The notes under the pieces: generated by a model
Database searches by the model: none
Told to the model about the DNA's origin: nothing
The model's input: the letters and a program-made list of their open reading frames with translations, nothing else
Shown: one piece after another, positions 57,591 through 64,000 of the stretch
Position numbering within the stretch: the stretch's first letter is position 1
Layout of the letters: the number at the start of each line of letters is the position of its first letter
Assembly: GCF_016908495.1 (NCBI RefSeq)
Contig: NZ_JAFBDZ010000001.1
Span: forward strand, 1,364,001 to 1,428,000
DNA length: 64,000 nucleotides
Direction of reading: 5' to 3'
Source of the DNA: Rossellomorea pakistanensis
GTDB lineage: Bacteria > Bacillota > Bacilli > Bacillales > Bacillaceae_B
Translations under genes and position numbers: made by a program

Positions 57591-58343
57591 CTAATTTTTC
57601 AAATGGTATAGTAAAACCCCGGCTGCAACAGATACATTCAATGATTCTGCCCGTCCACGGATTGGAATATACAGATTTTGGTCCGTTTTCTGTAAAATTT
57701 CTTCTGAGACACCATTGCCTTCATTTCCAACAATGAGGGCAAATGATTTCTGTGGTGATACAGATCGATATTCTACTCCATCCTCTAGAGATGTTCCATA
57801 TATCGGAATACCCATGGATTTACATTCTTCTATCCATCCACTAATATCGTCATGAAAAACGTTTAGATGAAAGTGACTTCCTTGTGCCGAACGTAACAAT
57901 TTTGGATTATATAAATCGACTGTCCCGTTTCCAAGAATTACTGCGTCAATTCCAGACGCATCAGCCGTTCTAATCATAGTGCCGATATTACCAGGGTCTT
58001 GTACCCCGTCTAATAATAAATAAGTTCCATGATTGGGCTTAACAGTTTTACTTTGTTTATTACAAATGGCGAACACACCTTGAGTGGTTCCCGTATCTGA
58101 AAGAGCTTTTGCGACTTCTTTGGAAACCATTGTAATGGAGACTTCATCATAGTCCCAAGAATGTGGAAGGTCAACTTCTTCATTCATAATGAGTTCAACT
58201 ATGTCTTCCTTATATTTCAATGCTTCCTCTACAAGATGAAAGCCTTCCAATAAGTATGTACCAAATTCATCTCTTCCTTTTTTGGTTAAAAGCTTTTTCC
58301 ATTGCTTTACCTGAGCGTTTTTTGCCGATTGTATATACTTCAA
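57591..58343 (-). CDS. ysgA: SpoU-family rRNA/tRNA 2'-O-methyltransferase YsgA
   Basis: This is a SPOUT-class RNA ribose methyltransferase, 250 aa. An N-terminal substrate-binding domain (KNAQVKQWKKLLTKKGRDEFGTYLLEGFHLVEEAL) precedes the trefoil-knot domain with LLLDGVQDPGNIGTMIRTADASG, FALIVGNEGNGVSEEIL and IPIRGRAESLNVSVAAGVLLY. TTG start seven bases after AAAGGAG. The next gene (sspI) is divergent; both positions match ysgA-sspI in B. subtilis. The exact target nucleotide is not known to me. Confidence 0.93.
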   Translation of the reverse strand: MKYIQSAKNAQVKQWKKLLTKKGRDEFGTYLLEGFHLVEEALKYKEDIVELIMNEEVDLPHSWDYDEVSITMVSKEVAKALSDTGTTQGVFAICNKQSKTVKPNHGTYLLLDGVQDPGNIGTMIRTADASGIDAVILGNGTVDLYNPKLLRSAQGSHFHLNVFHDDISGWIEECKSMGIPIYGTSLEDGVEYRSVSPQKSFALIVGNEGNGVSEEILQKTDQNLYIPIRGRAESLNVSVAAGVLLYHLKN

Positions 58344-58401
58344 AAAGGTTCTCTCCTTTTATTACAGTACGATTTCTATTATGGGCCAACATAACTGAAT
58401 T

Positions 58402-58431
58402 TACATTATACATGATTCTTTATACATAATA
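58402..58431 (+). promoter_or_regulatory. Sigma-G-type promoter of sspI
   Basis: TACATT (58402-58407), 17 bases, then CATAATA (58425-58431). The -10 fits the sigma-G consensus CATWMTA exactly; the -35 matches TGMATA at four of six. It lies 60 bases before the sspI start. SASP genes are forespore sigma-G genes, so the assignment is coherent. Confidence 0.6.
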
Positions 58432-58490
58432 AATTAAGACAAGAGAAAAATAACTAGGAATCAAATTCAATGTAGAAAGGAATCGTGAAG

Positions 58491-58697
58491 ATGGGACTTA
58501 ACTTACGAAATGCTGTTATTCATAATGTTCAAGGAAATAATCAAGAAGAGCTTAAAGCTACAATTGTGGATGCTATTCAAGGCGGAGAAGAAAAAACACT
58601 TCCAGGACTTGGCGTACTACTTGAAGTATTCTGGAATCATGCCAGTCAAGAAGAACAAAAAGTGCTATTAGAAACGATTGAAGAAGGATTAAAATAA
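58491..58697 (+). CDS. sspI: Small acid-soluble spore protein I
   Basis: SspI is a minor spore-core SASP. The 68-aa protein matches the family in pattern: [57 protein letters not shown] at 58491 lies ten bases after AAAGG. A GTG two codons upstream is an alternative. It is divergent from ysgA, monocistronic, with a sigma-G-type promoter and its own terminator. Confidence 0.96.
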   Translation: MGLNLRNAVIHNVQGNNQEELKATIVDAIQGGEEKTLPGLGVLLEVFWNHASQEEQKVLLETIEEGLK

Positions 58698-58728
58698 AAG
58701 GTTGGCCCTATGCGGGTCAACTTTTTTT
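58697..58728 (+). terminator. Terminator of sspI
   Basis: AGGTTGGCCC / GGGTCAACTT is a near-perfect 10-bp stem with a 5-base loop, followed by TTTTTTT. It begins at the sspI stop. Confidence 0.92.
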
Positions 58729-58764
58729 TACATAATAGATTGAAATGTTACGAATTGATTTATC

Positions 58765-58950
58765 CTGTCCAGCTCCAGCCCTAGCTCCTCGAGACATAAG
58801 TCAAGCCACATAGAAAGGGAAAAGGCACCCTTTCTATGTGACTTGTCTTATGCTTGTCGGAGGCCCACAGGATGTAGGGCAGAAAGGCGTTGCCACAGGT
58901 CGTGGCGATCTTAGCCTTTCATCCTCTGCAAGGCGGTTCCGCTTTTCTTT
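58765..58950 (+). repeat. Dispersed palindromic element, family A, copy 2
   Basis: It starts CCAGCTCCAGCCCTAGCTCCTCGAG and ends GGTTCCGCTTTTC, the style of a short dispersed repeat common in Bacillaceae. It has a perfect 13-bp hairpin CACATAGAAAGGG / CCCTTTCTATGTG (58807-58819, 58828-58840). The CGTGGCGATCTTAGCCTTTCATCC segment recurs, in opposite orientation, at 33014-33135 and 61402-61520. It abuts the stop codon of the M42 peptidase gene and might influence its 3' end. Confidence 0.72.
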
Positions 58951-58953
58951 TAA

Positions 58954-60039
58954 TCAATCAAATGTTATCGTGTTTACTGTGTCACGATCTAAACGTTTAA
59001 TCACTTCTGTAATTAGCTTTACTGCATTTTCGTAATCGTCACGGTGAAGCATTGCTGCATGAGAATGAATATAGCGTGTTGCAATGGTTATGGACAAAGC
59101 TGGAACCCCATTAGACGTTAAGTGAATGGCACCAGAATCTGTTCCTCCGCCTGCAATGGAATCAAATTGGTACGGAATATTGTTTTCGTCTGCAACATTG
59201 GTTACAAAGTCTCTTAATCCTTTATGAGACACCATTGATGCATCATAAAGAATAATTTGAGGACCTTTCCCCATTTTGCTTTGTGCTTCTTTCTCAGAAA
59301 TTCCAGGTGTATCCCCGGCAATCCCAACGTCAACTCCAAAAGCGATATCAGGTTGAATGAGTGTAGCTGATGTTTTCGCTCCTCTTAAACCAACCTCTTC
59401 TTGAACCGTACCCACACCATATACAACATTAGGATGATTCTCACCCTTTAATCCTTTCAAAACATCAATAGCTATGGCACAACCAATACGGTTATCCCAA
59501 GCTTTTGCTAATAACATTTTTTCGTTATTCATTACGGTAAATTCAAAATATGGTACGACCATATCCCCTGGTCGAACGCCCCATTCATTTGCTTCTTCAC
59601 GACTAGAAGCACCAATATCAATAAACATATCCTTAATGTCTACTGGTTTCTTTCTAGCTTCAGCCGGTAGAATATGTGGCGGCTTCGAACCAATTACCCC
59701 AGTGACATCCCCTTTATCTGTCACTACCGTTACACGTTGAGCCAGCATAACCTGGGACCACCAACCACCAACTGTTTGAAAACGGAGGAATCCCTTTTCA
59801 TCAATTTGAGTGACCATAAAGCCAACTTCATCAAGATGACCAGCAACCATGATTTTAGGACCGTTTTCATCTCCAACTTTCTTAGCGATTAGGCTTCCTA
59901 AACCATCTGTTATAATTTCATCAGAAAAAGGCTCTATGTATTTTTTCATGACGTCTCTTGCTTCTTTTTCGTTCCCAGGCACACCTTTAGCATCTGTTAA
60001 ATCTTTAAGCATACTTAATGTTTCATCTAACTTAGTCAT
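58954..60039 (-). CDS. ysdC: M42-family metallo-aminopeptidase YsdC-like
   Basis: This is a di-metal glutamyl/deblocking aminopeptidase of family M42, 361 aa. Visible are [11 protein letters not shown] (metal His-Asp), [33 protein letters not shown] (catalytic and metal glutamates), [10 protein letters not shown] and [11 protein letters not shown]. It probably forms large oligomers that trim peptides in the cytosol. ATG after GGGGGG. In B. subtilis ysdC lies near ysdA/ysdB, which supports the symbol. Confidence 0.92.
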   Translation of the reverse strand: MTKLDETLSMLKDLTDAKGVPGNEKEARDVMKKYIEPFSDEIITDGLGSLIAKKVGDENGPKIMVAGHLDEVGFMVTQIDEKGFLRFQTVGGWWSQVMLAQRVTVVTDKGDVTGVIGSKPPHILPAEARKKPVDIKDMFIDIGASSREEANEWGVRPGDMVVPYFEFTVMNNEKMLLAKAWDNRIGCAIAIDVLKGLKGENHPNVVYGVGTVQEEVGLRGAKTSATLIQPDIAFGVDVGIAGDTPGISEKEAQSKMGKGPQIILYDASMVSHKGLRDFVTNVADENNIPYQFDSIAGGGTDSGAIHLTSNGVPALSITIATRYIHSHAAMLHRDDYENAVKLITEVIKRLDRDTVNTITFD

Positions 60040-60125
60040 TAAAATTAACCCCCCATGTTCGATTGGTAATATTCCCTATTTTATTATACTTAATTCTCTG
60101 AAAATGTCCAAAATAGTGACTTAAT

Positions 60126-60614
60126 CTAGTATCCCTCTTGCTGTCTCTGATAATTCACTTCATTTTTATTAAAATAAGCATTCACCACATCACTGTGTGA
60201 GAATCCTAAGAGTTCTCCCAAATAAAAATACTGGTTTAGAAGTGATTGATATTCCGAAACTGAATAACTCATTTGAAAGTCATGGATGGATCTATAAATG
60301 ATTAAAAATTGTTCCGTTACATCTTCTACTGTAAAATTTGTTTCTTTCAAGTTTATTTGTTTAATTCCAATCTCAAGTCCTAATGATAGAATAAAATGCA
60401 ATCCATCCACAAATTCCTCTAAAATAACCTGCTTTTCTGAGGCAGGCTTTTTGCTCCAAAATTTAAATGCTCTTGTTTCATTCGCAAGCTCTCCAATTTC
60501 AACTAAAAGAGCCAGTACTTTTTTAGGAATTAAACCCTGATCCTTCAATCCATTCTCTTCTTCAATGTAGCGATCTAGTTCAGCTTGCATCTCTAGCAGT
60601 TTATTTATATCCAC
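60126..60614 (-). CDS. dUTPase-like all-alpha NTP pyrophosphohydrolase (dimeric dUTPase family)
   Basis: This is a 162-aa all-alpha protein of the MazG/dimeric dUTPase superfamily. The metal motifs are LLVEIGELANETRAFKFW (EXXE) and EFVDGLHFILSLGLEIG (EXXD-like). It would hydrolyse dUTP to dUMP, limiting uracil in DNA. GTG at 60614, seven bases after AAGGAG, fits the family N-terminus (INKLLEMQAELDRYI). The longer open frame from 60692 is not supported. It is upstream of the M42 peptidase gene on the same strand. Confidence 0.85.
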   Translation of the reverse strand: MDINKLLEMQAELDRYIEEENGLKDQGLIPKKVLALLVEIGELANETRAFKFWSKKPASEKQVILEEFVDGLHFILSLGLEIGIKQINLKETNFTVEDVTEQFLIIYRSIHDFQMSYSVSEYQSLLNQYFYLGELLGFSHSDVVNAYFNKNEVNYQRQQEGY

Positions 60615-60769
60615 GCTAAATCTCCTTATCCTCAAATTTTTTTGACCTGATAACGGACAAAAATGGGGAGAAATCAATGAATATTTTAACATACAGTATG
60701 GTTAAGGATACAGGATACTAGAATTCAGTGTAAAATTGTTGCTACCTGAAATAGTCGGAAATACATCTT

Positions 60770-60920
60770 AGAAGCACTGAGCAGCCTGAATAAACGTAGA
60801 ATTCTGCGGGAACAGTGGCCAAGTGAGCCCCCGCAGGGTGCGAGGAGGCTCACGGGTCACCCTATGGTGAGCGAAGTATATTCATGCTGCGGGTAAAATA
60901 ACAACGAAAAATGCCTTTTC
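60770..60920 (-). repeat. Dispersed palindromic element, family B, copy 2 (reversed)
   Basis: On the minus strand it begins AAAAGGCATTTTTCGTTGTTATTTTACC, similar to the start of the elements at 18627 and 62652. The interior carries inverted segments such as CCCGCAG...CTGCGGG and GTGAGCC...GGCTCAC. It sits in the gap between the dUTPase gene and ysdB, immediately upstream of the sigma-W-type promoter of ysdB. Assignment to the family is less certain than for the other two copies. Confidence 0.5.
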
Positions 60921-60938
60921 AAAAAAATAAAAAATAAA

Positions 60939-60967
60939 TGAAACCTTTTCAAGATGTCATCCGTATA
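60939..60967 (+). promoter_or_regulatory. Sigma-W-type promoter of ysdB
   Basis: TGAAAC (60939-60944) is the canonical ECF -35. After 17 bases CGTATA (60962-60967) matches the sigma-W -10 CGTMTA. Sigma-W is the cell envelope stress factor, and ysdB is a sigma-W gene in B. subtilis, so element and gene agree. Confidence 0.82.
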
Positions 60968-61007
60968 CATACAAAAGAAGACTGCCTACTATTGTGGAGG
61001 GAATATT

Positions 61008-61394
61008 ATGCTTTGGCTCATACGTATTTTAATCTTTTTCATCATTATCTATTTTATTTACCGTGCTATTAAATTTCTTATTGACCCAAAGCGAAAACTG
61101 GATCTGGCTATTGAACAAAAAAAGTTTTATTTCTACGATGATCAGGAAAATGTCAGAAAAAATTTCCTTTTAACTTATAAAGGCGTTTTATTTGAAGGAG
61201 AAAAATACTTAGGAACTACTGAACAATCTTTTGAAGTTGTATCCATTTTTGTTTGGACTAAAAATATCTCGTCTCTAAAGGGAATGTCTAAAGAGGATTT
61301 CCACTATATTGAGCAAGAAATCCAAGAAAGATACCCTAACTCTATAGTTGATTGGAAGAGTCCTATTAAAGAATTTTTAAATATAAACAAATAG
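61008..61394 (+). CDS. ysdB: Sigma-W regulon membrane protein YsdB
   Basis: This is a 128-aa protein with one N-terminal transmembrane segment (MLWLIRILIFFIIIYFIYRAIKFL) and a soluble C-terminal domain of about 100 residues (DPKRKLDLAIEQKKFYFYDDQENVRKNFLLTYKGVLFEGEKYLG). ATG at 61008 is seven bases after GGAGGG. The longer open frame from 60954 is not needed. The sigma-W-type promoter and the location near ysdA and rplT fit ysdB. Function unknown, presumably part of the envelope stress response. Confidence 0.88.
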   Translation: MLWLIRILIFFIIIYFIYRAIKFLIDPKRKLDLAIEQKKFYFYDDQENVRKNFLLTYKGVLFEGEKYLGTTEQSFEVVSIFVWTKNISSLKGMSKEDFHYIEQEIQERYPNSIVDWKSPIKEFLNINK

Positions 61395-61401
61395 TAGAAT
61401 A

Positions 61402-61520
61402 AGTGAAATCTACTAAGGATGAAAGGCAAGTTCGCCACATCCTTGGGATCACTTGCTAATCATAAATCGAGCCACCAAGGAAGAGTGCCCCCCCTTCCCA
61501 GGTGGTTTATCTTATTCCCG
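61402..61520 (-). repeat. Dispersed palindromic element, family A, copy 3
   Basis: On the minus strand GATGTGGCGAACTTGCCTTTCATCC aligns with the family A 3' segment at 58885-58925, and CCACCTGGGAAGGG / CACTCTTCCTTGGTGG forms the equivalent of its hairpin. It lies 8 bases after the ysdB stop and could terminate or mark the ysdB transcript. Confidence 0.62.
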
Positions 61521-61604
61521 GAGAGCACTAAACATTTTAAAAAGTTTTATCCGAAAAAGAAAAAGAGATGACCTAATTCGTTCACCCCCTTCACTCTTCC
61601 ACTA

Positions 61605-62180
61605 TTATGATTTTGCCGGCTGAAAGAATTCTTTCCATTTCATCACAATCACTTTCTCCCTAAGCACATAAAACAAAATCGACAAGGCAAACAAGATAAG
61701 GATCATCATACTAATTGAAAACTGTGAAATAAATTCTCCGAACACGGTATAAAAAAAAGCAAGTGGGAGATTTGCCCAAAAGGAATGAACCGCATAATCT
61801 TTCAGTCCAGGTTTTCTTTCCATTAAGCATACATTTAATAGTTGATAGTGAACAAAAGGGATTAGACGGAGAACCGCAATCTGCCCTACTGTTAGCTTCG
61901 CATGACGACCAAACCACTTCGACTTGGTTGTAAGCAGCTTCTCTTTCGTTTTTGGCATTTTGTGTATCACACAATAAAATCCAATTGATAATAATGTTAA
62001 TCCAATCAAAGAGTAAAGACTCCCCAACACACTACCAAATAAAATGCCCCCAGCCATACATACAAGGACGACAGGGATAAATAAAAACTGGCGGAGAATA
62101 TGAAACAAAATAAAAACAATCGGAGCTAAAAATCCACTGGACTCAATAAATGCAAAGGCAACAAGAAGTCTTTCGTCCAA
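61605..62180 (-). CDS. VTT-domain (TVP38/TMEM64, DedA-like) membrane protein
   Basis: This is a 191-aa polytopic membrane protein of the SNARE-associated/VTT superfamily. The signature region FGRHAKLTVGQIAVLRLIPFVHYQLLNVCLMERKPGLKDYAVHSFWANLPLAFFYTVFGEF is diagnostic. Related bacterial proteins act as lipid flippases or undecaprenyl-phosphate translocases, but no specific substrate can be assigned here. TTG start after GGGGTG. It is between ysdB and ysdA. A small membrane gene ytxB near infC in B. subtilis is a possible relative, but I am not sure enough to use the symbol. Confidence 0.8.
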   Translation of the reverse strand: MDERLLVAFAFIESSGFLAPIVFILFHILRQFLFIPVVLVCMAGGILFGSVLGSLYSLIGLTLLSIGFYCVIHKMPKTKEKLLTTKSKWFGRHAKLTVGQIAVLRLIPFVHYQLLNVCLMERKPGLKDYAVHSFWANLPLAFFYTVFGEFISQFSISMMILILFALSILFYVLREKVIVMKWKEFFQPAKS

Positions 62181-62315
62181 TATTCTTCACCCCTTACTAG
62201 CTGTAAGCAGCCTATTAAAGCATATACAAAAATACCCAAGGTTATGACATCCAATGTATGAGTAGGTGGGATTGATGATGATTACTGCTTTTATTGAAAC
62301 CCTTCAACTATTGGC

Positions 62316-62609
62316 CTATAACCAGCCACTTATTTTTCCGTATAAAATAAAAATGGCAATTCCCTCAAAAATTGCTAAAAGCGGTAGACCTATTGAAAAC
62401 TGACGATGTTTTGTTTTGTGACGAAAGCGATTCATGCCGAGCATTGTCCCAAGTGCTCCTCCCAATAATGAAATTCTCCAAATTGTTTTTTCTGGAATTC
62501 TACGAGCATTTTGTTTTTTTGATTTATTCTTATCCAGCCCCATTGTGATATAGCCCATAATATTAATGAACAGAAGGTAGAGGATAAAAATGATTAATAA
62601 AATATCCAT
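62316..62609 (-). CDS. ysdA: DUF1294 membrane protein YsdA
   Basis: This is a 97-aa protein with two or three hydrophobic segments. The DUF1294 core is RRIPEKTIWRISLLGGALGTMLGMNRFRHKTKHRQFSIGLPLL. It follows rplT in the same order as B. subtilis ysdA. Its function is unknown. It is separated from rplT by a 240-base gap holding a palindromic element and the rplT terminator. Confidence 0.88.
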   Translation of the reverse strand: MDILLIIFILYLLFINIMGYITMGLDKNKSKKQNARRIPEKTIWRISLLGGALGTMLGMNRFRHKTKHRQFSIGLPLLAIFEGIAIFILYGKISGWL

Positions 62610-62651
62610 ATAAAAACCTCACAAATATAACATGGTATATACAACTTTACT

Positions 62652-62792
62652 TAAGGCTGTTTTCGTAAACATTGTTGTTATTTGAAAAGAGTTAGTTGGT
62701 TGGAGCGGAAGGATCTCACTTTCCGCTCCAACCAACCTTTTCACAAAAAATCAATGCTATAAAAACAACAACCTTTTTGAAAACAAGCTTAC
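62652..62792. repeat. Dispersed palindromic element, family B, copy 3
   Basis: The ends AAGGCTGTTTTCGTAAAC and (revcomp) AAGCTTGTTTTCAAAAAG form terminal inverted repeats. The centre is a perfect 16-bp hairpin (GTTGGTTGGAGCGGAA 62695-62710, TTCCGCTCCAACCAAC 62721-62736). The ends, including TTTTCGTA then ATTGTTGTT, match the element at 18627-18850, while the centres differ. This pattern is like a miniature mobile element. No coding signal. Confidence 0.68.
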
Positions 62793-62803
62793 TTAAATAT
62801 AAG

Positions 62804-62836
62804 AAAAGCCATCCTCTTTTGTAAAGAGAATGGCTT
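62804..62836 (-). terminator. Terminator of infC-rpmI-rplT
   Basis: AAGCCATCCTCTTT / AAGAGAATGGCTT forms a long stem with one mismatch and a short loop, followed by TTTCTTATATTT on the minus strand. It begins 12 bases after the rplT stop. Confidence 0.9.
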
Positions 62837-62848
62837 AGTGAATCAAAA

Positions 62849-63208
62849 TTAGTTGTCTAATTTTGATTTAGCTGTGTCAGCTAATTGTGTAAATGCTTTT
62901 TCATCGCTAATAGCAAGATCAGCTAGCATTTTACGGTTTACCTCGATACCAGCAAGCTTTAATCCGTGCATTAAACGGCTATAAGAAAGACCGTTCATAC
63001 GAGCTGCTGCATTGATACGAGTAATCCAAAGCTTACGGAAATCGCGCTTCTTTTGGCGACGATCACGGTAAGCATACATATAGGATTTCATTACTTGTTG
63101 GTTGGCAACTTTGTATAATGTATGTTTTGAACCGAAATAACCTTTTGCTAATTTAATAACCTTTTTACGACGTCTGCGAGTAACTGTTCCGCCTTTTACG
63201 CGTGGCAT
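62849..63208 (-). CDS. rplT: 50S ribosomal protein L20
   Basis: L20 is an early 23S rRNA assembly protein and, in Bacillus, autoregulates infC-rpmI-rplT at the leader. The 119-aa sequence is canonical ([68 protein letters not shown]). The L20-binding leader would be upstream of infC, mostly beyond the window end. It is the last gene of the operon. Confidence 0.98.
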   Translation of the reverse strand: MPRVKGGTVTRRRRKKVIKLAKGYFGSKHTLYKVANQQVMKSYMYAYRDRRQKKRDFRKLWITRINAAARMNGLSYSRLMHGLKLAGIEVNRKMLADLAISDEKAFTQLADTAKSKLDN

Positions 63209-63236
63209 AGAATTTCCCTCCTAATAACTTTCAGTA

Positions 63237-63437
63237 TTATTTAATGTTGTCAAGCATATGACGAATGCGTTTGAAGTCTCCCTTAGAAACAACAGCCGCT
63301 TTACGTAATTTACGTTTTGCTTTAGTAGATTTGTTTGCAAATAAGTGGCTTGTATAAGCGTGAGAACGTTTTAATTTACCGGAACCCGTCTTTTTAAAAC
63401 GCTTAGCTGAGCCGCGGTGAGTTTTCATTTTTGGCAT
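63237..63437 (-). CDS. rpmI: 50S ribosomal protein L35
   Basis: L35 is a basic 66-aa protein ([62 protein letters not shown]). ATG at 63437, about seven bases after GAGGAGG, is preferred to the upstream codon at 63443. It lies between infC and rplT. Confidence 0.98.
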   Translation of the reverse strand: MPKMKTHRGSAKRFKKTGSGKLKRSHAYTSHLFANKSTKAKRKLRKAAVVSKGDFKRIRHMLDNIK

Positions 63438-63460
63438 TTGCAATTCCTCCTCAGGGTCAA

Positions 63461-63979
63461 TTACTTTTCATTAGTTGGTGCTAGTACTAAAAACATGCTT
63501 CGACCATCCATTTTCGGCTTTGATTCAACCGTAGATACTTCTTTGCAAGCTTCTGCAAAACGATCCAACACACGTTGACCAATCTCTTTATGTGTGATTG
63601 CACGGCCTTTAAAGCGAATGGACGCCTTTACTTTGTCCCCTTTTTCAAGGAACTTAATAGCATTACGAAGTTTCGTGTTAAAATCATGCTCTTCGATCGT
63701 GGGGCTCAGACGAACCTCTTTCAAATTAATGATTTTTTGATTCTTGCGTGCTTCTTTTTCTTTCTTTTGTTGCTCAAATTTGTACTTACCGAAGTCCATA
63801 ATACGGGCTACCGGCGGTTTCGCATTTGGTGCAACCAATACAAGATCAAGATTCACACGGATAGCAATTTCTAAAGCTTCGTTCTTTGATTTGATACCAA
63901 GCTGCTCGCCATTTTGGTCAATAAGACGAACTTCACGAGCTCGAATGCCTTCGTTTACGATCATATCCTTGCTAATAAT
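63461..63979 (-). CDS. infC: Translation initiation factor IF-3
   Basis: IF-3 keeps 30S subunits free and controls start-codon fidelity. N- and C-domains are clear ([27 protein letters not shown], then [55 protein letters not shown]). The first ATG (63964) has no ribosome binding site. Six bases after GGAGG lies an in-frame AUU at 63979, giving [17 protein letters not shown] and 172 aa, as in B. subtilis. AUU starts on infC are a known autoregulatory device. The operon leader continues past the window edge. Confidence 0.95.
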   Translation of the reverse strand: MISKDMIVNEGIRAREVRLIDQNGEQLGIKSKNEALEIAIRVNLDLVLVAPNAKPPVARIMDFGKYKFEQQKKEKEARKNQKIINLKEVRLSPTIEEHDFNTKLRNAIKFLEKGDKVKASIRFKGRAITHKEIGQRVLDRFAEACKEVSTVESKPKMDGRSMFLVLAPTNEK

Positions 63980-64000
63980 TAGCCACCTCCAAGGTTTATT

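Noticed and set aside
60615-60692. N-terminal extension of the dUTPase-like protein
   Set aside because: The added 26 residues have no ribosome binding site, whereas GTG at 60614 lies seven bases after AAGGAG and matches the family start.
62274-62402. A 42-codon plus-strand frame starting ATGATGATTACT, preceded by AGGTGGG
   Set aside because: It is antisense to ysdA over most of its length and has no recognisable composition or neighbours; ysdA is the better-supported gene.
1-64000. Prophage, IS element, restriction or other defence system
   Set aside because: I found no integrase, transposase, phage structural, methyltransferase-plus-nuclease or toxin-antitoxin pair; YsgA is an RNA methyltransferase and the VTT and DUF350 proteins are ordinary membrane proteins.

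Overview
This is a chromosomal backbone segment from a low-GC, endospore-forming Bacillaceae bacterium. Sporulation and germination genes are present (spoVID, ysxE, lonB, gerM, gerE, sspI), AGGAGG-type ribosome binding sites are strong throughout, TTG and GTG starts are common, and gene order closely follows the hemAXCDBL - lon - clpX - tig - rph - gerE - sdh - lysC - uvrC - etf - mutSB - pheST - infC arc of Bacillus subtilis. Comparisons with B. subtilis are from memory, and I do not assign a species. Almost everything is on the minus strand; plus-strand genes are a 65-aa orphan, ysxD, yslB, rnhC, sspI and ysdB.

Layout. 1-140: start of a T-box leader on the minus strand whose gene (probably valS) lies outside the window. 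0.3-3.2 kb: small orphan gene, ysxE and spoVID (spore coat encasement) with a sigma-E-type promoter. 3.4-9.8 kb: haem operon hemA-hemX-hemC-hemD-hemB-hemL (glutamyl-tRNA to uroporphyrinogen III) behind a Fur/PerR-type operator. 10.0-13.0 kb: ysxD and a three-gene polar amino acid ABC transporter. 13.7-20.2 kb: proteostasis block engB, lon, lonB (sigma-F-type promoter), clpX, followed by tig and ysoA up to 23 kb. 23.1 kb: tRNA-Arg(UCU). 23.2-27.8 kb: ysnB, rdgB, rph, gerM, racE and a MarR regulator. 28-33 kb: gerE (sigma-K-type promoter), ysmA thioesterase and a 1275-aa exported nuclease/5'-nucleotidase. 33.4-36.7 kb: sdhCAB. 37-39 kb: yslB and lysC under a lysine riboswitch. 39-47 kb: uvrC, trxA, and a fatty-acid block lcfA, fadR, fadB, etfB, etfA. 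46.9-52.6 kb: yshE and an unlisted 27-aa membrane peptide, mutSB, polX, yshB, zapA. 52.7-58.7 kb: rnhC, pheST under a complete T-box, ysgA, sspI. 59-64 kb: M42 peptidase, dUTPase-like protein, ysdB (sigma-W-type promoter), a VTT-domain membrane protein, ysdA, then rplT, rpmI and infC, the last starting at AUU.

How it works together. The genes are mostly housekeeping. The richest information is regulatory: several promoter classes (sigma-A, E, F, G, K, W), two T-boxes, an L-box, a Fur-family operator, FadR operators (including an apparently new one at the thioesterase gene ysmA), an AUU initiation codon on infC, and an internal start inside lysC. Several intergenic gaps hold short palindromic elements that fall into at least two dispersed families with three copies each. 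An exact 21-bp-period array of four 10-bp iterons lies between sdhB and the exported nuclease gene.

I found no CRISPR array, prophage, IS transposase or defence system. The least ordinary items are the iteron array, the FadR-type site at ysmA, the secreted nuclease with a Lys/His tail in place of a visible sortase anchor, the clpX leader hairpin, and the dispersed palindromic elements.
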